This document shows positions 61,145 through 64,000 of a DNA stretch of 64,000 nt, piece after piece. The notes beneath the pieces are model-generated. The model was not told the DNA's origin. It searched no databases and was given only the letters and a program-made list of their open reading frames with translations. Both the position numbers and the translations under genes were made by a program. The DNA is taken from positions 1-64,000 of the forward strand of contig CALHHY010000014.1 in the NCBI GenBank assembly GCA_938030665.1, given 5' to 3'. The DNA comes from an uncultured Litoreibacter sp. (GTDB taxonomy: Bacteria; Pseudomonadota; Alphaproteobacteria; Rhodobacterales; Rhodobacteraceae). Numbering within the stretch: position 1 is the first letter of the stretch; every line of letters begins with the position of its first letter.

Positions 61145-62350
61145 GTCGCGCTGGGCCTTGATGATCGCGAAGGCGGCCAAGGCGGCACCCAGCAGGTAGA
61201 TCAACGACACCCACCGCATTTGACCCGCGAAATCTATGCCCTGATCAATGATCCAGCCCGTCAAACCGGGTCCGATCGCCGACCCCAGTACCATCAGGGC
61301 CGTTGCCATTGCCTTGATCGCGCCTAGGTGCCGCGTGCCGAAATATTCGGCCCAGAAGGCCGAGGGGACGTTGGAGTTAATCCCGCTGGACACGCCAAAA
61401 AGCAGAATTCCCGCTGCGGCCCCGGCGTAACTGCCGGTGATTGAGAACACGAAGAATCCAATCGCAGCGGGAACCATGACAGCAGGCAGTATGCGTCCGG
61501 CACCAAACCGGTCAATGGCAAACCCCGTGATCAGCGAGATGACCGTTGCAGTGACCGTGTATACCGGGAACAGGCTGACCATCTGCAAATGTGTCCAGCC
61601 CTTCACTTCAGCCAGATGGACCTGATGGAAGAAAAAGGCCGTTCCAAAAGCGGATGGTGCCACAAGCACCGGCACAAGCATCCAGAACAGCCAGTGTTTC
61701 AAAACCTCGGGCCGGGTCCAGTGGCGGTTACCGAGCCCTGTGGCTTGATTTTCCTCTGCGACGGATTGCGGTGTGCGTTCTGCTTTCAGCAGGATCAGCA
61801 TCACCGGCAACAGCATAAGCGTGGCCCCGGCAGCGATCCCCCAGGATGCGCGCCAGCCGATGATGCCAAGTACCGCGACAAAGAGGATCGGCAACAGCGC
61901 TTCGCCGAGCAGGAACCCGAAGGACGCCAATGCCAAGGCGCGCCCGCGTGCAGCCACATACCAGCGCGCCATGGAGACCGATGCTAGGTGACTGGCCATG
62001 CCCTGGCCAAGAAACCGCAGCGTGAAGATGGCAAAGGCCAGAAGCCAGACGGAGGTGTTAAGCGCCATGAACAAGCAGGCAGCAACCAGCCCACCCAAAA
62101 CCAAACCGCCCAAGCGCCGCACGCGGAACCGGTCGGTCAGAACCCCCGCCCAGACCATCACCAGCGCGGAGCCGATTGTGCCGATCATGTAGATGCCGCC
62201 CCATTGCCCGTGGCTAAGGTCGAACGCCTCCATGATCTCACCCGCGAAGATCGAGATGAAGAATGTCTGCCCAAAGCAGGACGCGAAGGTCAGCAGAAAC
62301 CCCGCTGACAGAAATTTCAAATTGTCCCGAATGAAGGCAAGCGTGTCCAT
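61106..62350 (-). CDS. Major facilitator superfamily transporter
   Basis: 414 residues with twelve predicted membrane helices. The loop after helix 2 reads GVLTDRFRVRRLGG, the MFS GxxxDRxGRR type. Helix 4-5 has FLGQGMASHLASVSMARWY and FLLGEALLPILFVAVL. The central loop (about 190-215) is polar, and the second half repeats as GFAIDRFGAGRI. The pattern resembles monocarboxylate or oxalate:formate type carriers, but the substrate cannot be told. It is read against smr and overlaps it by 39 bases. ATG is 53 bases from the hslU stop. Confidence 0.85.
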   Translation of the reverse strand: MDTLAFIRDNLKFLSAGFLLTFASCFGQTFFISIFAGEIMEAFDLSHGQWGGIYMIGTIGSALVMVWAGVLTDRFRVRRLGGLVLGGLVAACLFMALNTSVWLLAFAIFTLRFLGQGMASHLASVSMARWYVAARGRALALASFGFLLGEALLPILFVAVLGIIGWRASWGIAAGATLMLLPVMLILLKAERTPQSVAEENQATGLGNRHWTRPEVLKHWLFWMLVPVLVAPSAFGTAFFFHQVHLAEVKGWTHLQMVSLFPVYTVTATVISLITGFAIDRFGAGRILPAVMVPAAIGFFVFSITGSYAGAAAGILLFGVSSGINSNVPSAFWAEYFGTRHLGAIKAMATALMVLGSAIGPGLTGWIIDQGIDFAGQMRWVSLIYLLGAALAAFAIIKAQRDLAVPAQIDEQRP

Positions 62351-62402
62351 TCGACCGCTATAGACCAGCTTTGCCCGGCCCGGTAGCGGCGACTAGCCCG
62401 TG

Positions 62403-63707
62403 CTAAAGAACGTAGCGGCTGAGATCGGTGGAGCGTGCAAGTTCGCCCAGGTTGGTCTCCACAAAGGCGGCGTCGACTGTGATCTCGTCGCCGGCACGGT
62501 CAGGGGCCGTGAAGCTCAGCTCCTCGAAAACCCGCTCGATCACGGTGTAAAGCCTGCGCGCGCCGATATTTTCCACTGATTGGTTCACATCTGCGGCGAT
62601 CTTGGCCAGCGCCTTGATGCCGTCCTCCTTGAAGGTGACGGTCACCTCTTCGGTTTTCATCAGCGCGGTGTATTGCAACGTCAGTGCGTTATCGGTCTCC
62701 GTCAGGATGCGGACGAAATCTTCTTCGGTCAGTGCGCGCAACTCGACCCGAATGGGCAGACGGCCTTGCAGTTCTGGCAGCAGGTCCGACGGCTTGGCAA
62801 TGTGGAATGCGCCCGAAGCGATGAACAGTACGTGGTCGGTCTTTACCGGCCCATGTTTCGTGGAAACCGTCGTGCCTTCGATCAAGGGCAGTAGGTCGCG
62901 TTGCACCCCCTCGCGGGAGACATCGCCGCCGCGCGCGTCCGAGCGGGCACAAACCTTGTCGATCTCGTCCAGAAACACGATGCCGTTCTGCTCCACCGCT
63001 TCGATCGCCGCCAGTTTGATGCTTTCGTCATCCAGCAGCTTGTCAGCCTCATCCGCGATTAGCAGCTCGTAGCTTTCCTTGACGGTGGTTTTCACCTTCT
63101 TGGTGCGGCCGCCCATTTTGCCAAACAGCTCGCCTAGGTTCATCATGCCGCCCATATTGGGTTGGCCGGGGATTTCCATCATGCCGCCAAGCGGGTTGGA
63201 GGTATCGGCGATTTCCAGTTCGATCTCTTTGTCGTCCAGCAGCCCGTCGCGCAGCTTTTTGCGGAACATCTCGCGCGTCTGCTCCCGCGCGCCTTCACCG
63301 GCCAGGGCCTCGATCACCCGGGTTTCTGCGGCTTCATAGGCGGAGGCTTTGACATCGTCCCGCATGTGTTCGCGTGTCATGACGATGGCCGCATCGACCA
63401 GATCGCGGATGATTTGTTCAACGTCGCGACCGACATAGCCAACTTCGGTGAATTTCGTGGCCTCGACCTTTAAAAACGGTGCGCGGGCCAGCTTTGCCAG
63501 GCGGCGCGAAATCTCTGTTTTGCCAACGCCGGTGGGCCCGATCATCAGGATGTTCTTGGGATAAACCTCGTCCCGCAGATCATCGCCCAATTGTTTGCGC
63601 CGCCAGCGGTTGCGCAGCGCCACGGCGACGGCGCGCTTGGCGTCTTTCTGGCCGATGATGAACCGGTCCAGCTCGGAGACGATTTCGCGGGGGGTCAGGT
63701 CGGTCAC
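62403..63707 (-). CDS. hslU: HslU ATPase subunit of the HslVU protease
   Basis: AAA+ unfoldase feeding the HslV peptidase. It begins [35 protein letters not shown]. The P-loop is [17 protein letters not shown], Walker [13 protein letters not shown], sensor [29 protein letters not shown], and the HslV-binding tail is [10 protein letters not shown]. An inserted I-domain (about 110-240) contains a Met/Gly-rich loop. Length 434 is standard. The start is GTG. The peptidase gene hslV, normally next door, is not in the visible 293 bases upstream. Confidence 0.97.
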   Translation of the reverse strand: MTDLTPREIVSELDRFIIGQKDAKRAVAVALRNRWRRKQLGDDLRDEVYPKNILMIGPTGVGKTEISRRLAKLARAPFLKVEATKFTEVGYVGRDVEQIIRDLVDAAIVMTREHMRDDVKASAYEAAETRVIEALAGEGAREQTREMFRKKLRDGLLDDKEIELEIADTSNPLGGMMEIPGQPNMGGMMNLGELFGKMGGRTKKVKTTVKESYELLIADEADKLLDDESIKLAAIEAVEQNGIVFLDEIDKVCARSDARGGDVSREGVQRDLLPLIEGTTVSTKHGPVKTDHVLFIASGAFHIAKPSDLLPELQGRLPIRVELRALTEEDFVRILTETDNALTLQYTALMKTEEVTVTFKEDGIKALAKIAADVNQSVENIGARRLYTVIERVFEELSFTAPDRAGDEITVDAAFVETNLGELARSTDLSRYVL

Positions 63708-63737
63708 GTGTCAGGCCTTTTCTTTAGTGGTTGCCTA

Positions 63738-63765
63738 CATCTATGCCGTGACGCTGTGAGCGCAA
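63738..63765 (-). promoter_or_regulatory. Possible promoter of hslU
   Basis: Reverse strand: TTGCGC (63760-63765), 16-base spacer, TAGATG (63738-63743), 30 bases upstream of the GTG. The same bases weakly resemble a heat-shock promoter (CTTG-N17-CATAGAT). Low certainty. Confidence 0.3.
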
Positions 63766-63871
63766 GCCCACTGCGCACAACCTATGACGATCCCGTGTGG
63801 TGGGTTGTGGCAAATCGACAGATCGGTTCAATAGCTTATGTGACGCCACATGTGATCGAAGGAGCATACAC

Positions 63872-64000
63872 ATGACCACACGCCGTTCCGTTTTGATGGG
63901 CCTTGCCGCCCTGACCACCCTGCCCGCAATCCCAGCACTGGCTGGCGGCCATGGGCGCCTTGGCACGTTCAAGGGTAAGAGCAATCACATCACCACCGGC
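63872..64000 (+). CDS. Start of an exported DM13-like protein (cut by the right edge)
   Basis: ATG 63872 with AAGGAGC seven bases upstream. The first 29 residues are a signal peptide (TTRRSVLMGLAALTTLP, ending ALAGG). The twin Arg suggests Tat export but may be plain Sec. The mature start GRLGTFKGKSNHITTG resembles the opening of DM13 domains (GxFxGxSxHxxxG). Only 43 residues are visible. It diverges from hslU. Confidence 0.6.
   Translation, partial: MTTRRSVLMGLAALTTLPAIPALAGGHGRLGTFKGKSNHITTG

Noticed and set aside
1-64000. Prophage, insertion sequences, CRISPR arrays or toxin-antitoxin pairs
   Set aside because: No transposase, integrase or phage genes, no regularly spaced repeats, and no terminal inverted repeats were seen; the gene order is housekeeping throughout.

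Overview
The window looks like the chromosome of a marine-type Rhodobacteraceae (Roseobacter-group alphaproteobacterium). This rests on gene order and family make-up: rho-mnmE-mnmG-rsmG-parA-parB on one side and maf-aroE-coaE-dnaQ-secB on the other side of a DnaA-box-rich gap, which is the classic alphaproteobacterial origin neighbourhood. lptC-lptA-lptB-hpf-ptsN, fxsA-timA-mltA-smr-hslU, and two perfect parS sites point the same way. The DNA is moderately GC-rich, densely coded, and almost wholly housekeeping. I see no prophage, insertion sequence or CRISPR array.

Layout. 1-2.8 kb: right edge of an exopolysaccharide locus (a Wzz-type chain-length protein, a BY-kinase-like protein whose ATP site is destroyed, and a hexapeptide acyltransferase). 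2.9-7.1 kb: gpmI, ctpA, rppH and a small secreted protein. 7.4-14.2 kb (reverse): glutamate synthase gltB and gltD with an alpha/beta-hydrolase-like gene between them. 14.4-21.4 kb: uppP, an NDUFA9-like protein (reverse), tRNA-Leu(CAG) with promoter and terminator, a short RNase D, kdsD, lptCAB, hpf, ptsN. 21.4-30.6 kb (reverse): a glycan block with a two-module sulfotransferase, a core-2/I-branching glycosyltransferase, two family-2 glycosyltransferases, galE, galU, kdsB and cysQ, followed by a forward KpsM-type export permease. 31.5-44.8 kb: alkB, dnaK-dnaJ behind a heat-shock promoter, maeB, mutS, grpE-hrcA, rph-rdgB-hemW. 44.8-52.2 kb (reverse): parB, parA, rsmG, mnmG, mnmE, rho, hemJ. 52.2-52.6 kb: probable oriC. 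52.6-57.6 kb (forward): maf-aroE-coaE-dnaQ and a GGDEF-EAL protein. 57.7-64 kb: secB, fxsA, timA, mltA, smr, an MFS transporter, hslU, and the start of a DM13-like protein.

How the parts fit. Genes point away from the probable origin for several kb on both sides, so they are co-oriented with replication. parS sites lie about 3.2 and 5.2 kb from it, inside the starts of mnmG and rsmG, next to parA/parB. Several genes build and export surface glycans: UppP recycles the lipid carrier, KdsD and KdsB make and activate Kdo, LptCAB exports LPS, GalU and GalE make UDP-sugars. In the glycan block a sulfotransferase sits with a phosphatase (CysQ) that removes its inhibitory by-product PAP, which suggests a sulfated surface polysaccharide. 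That block, the broken BY-kinase and the hydrolase between gltB and gltD are the least ordinary content. Nothing here is clearly a wholly new system; the sulfated-glycan block is the best candidate for new biology.
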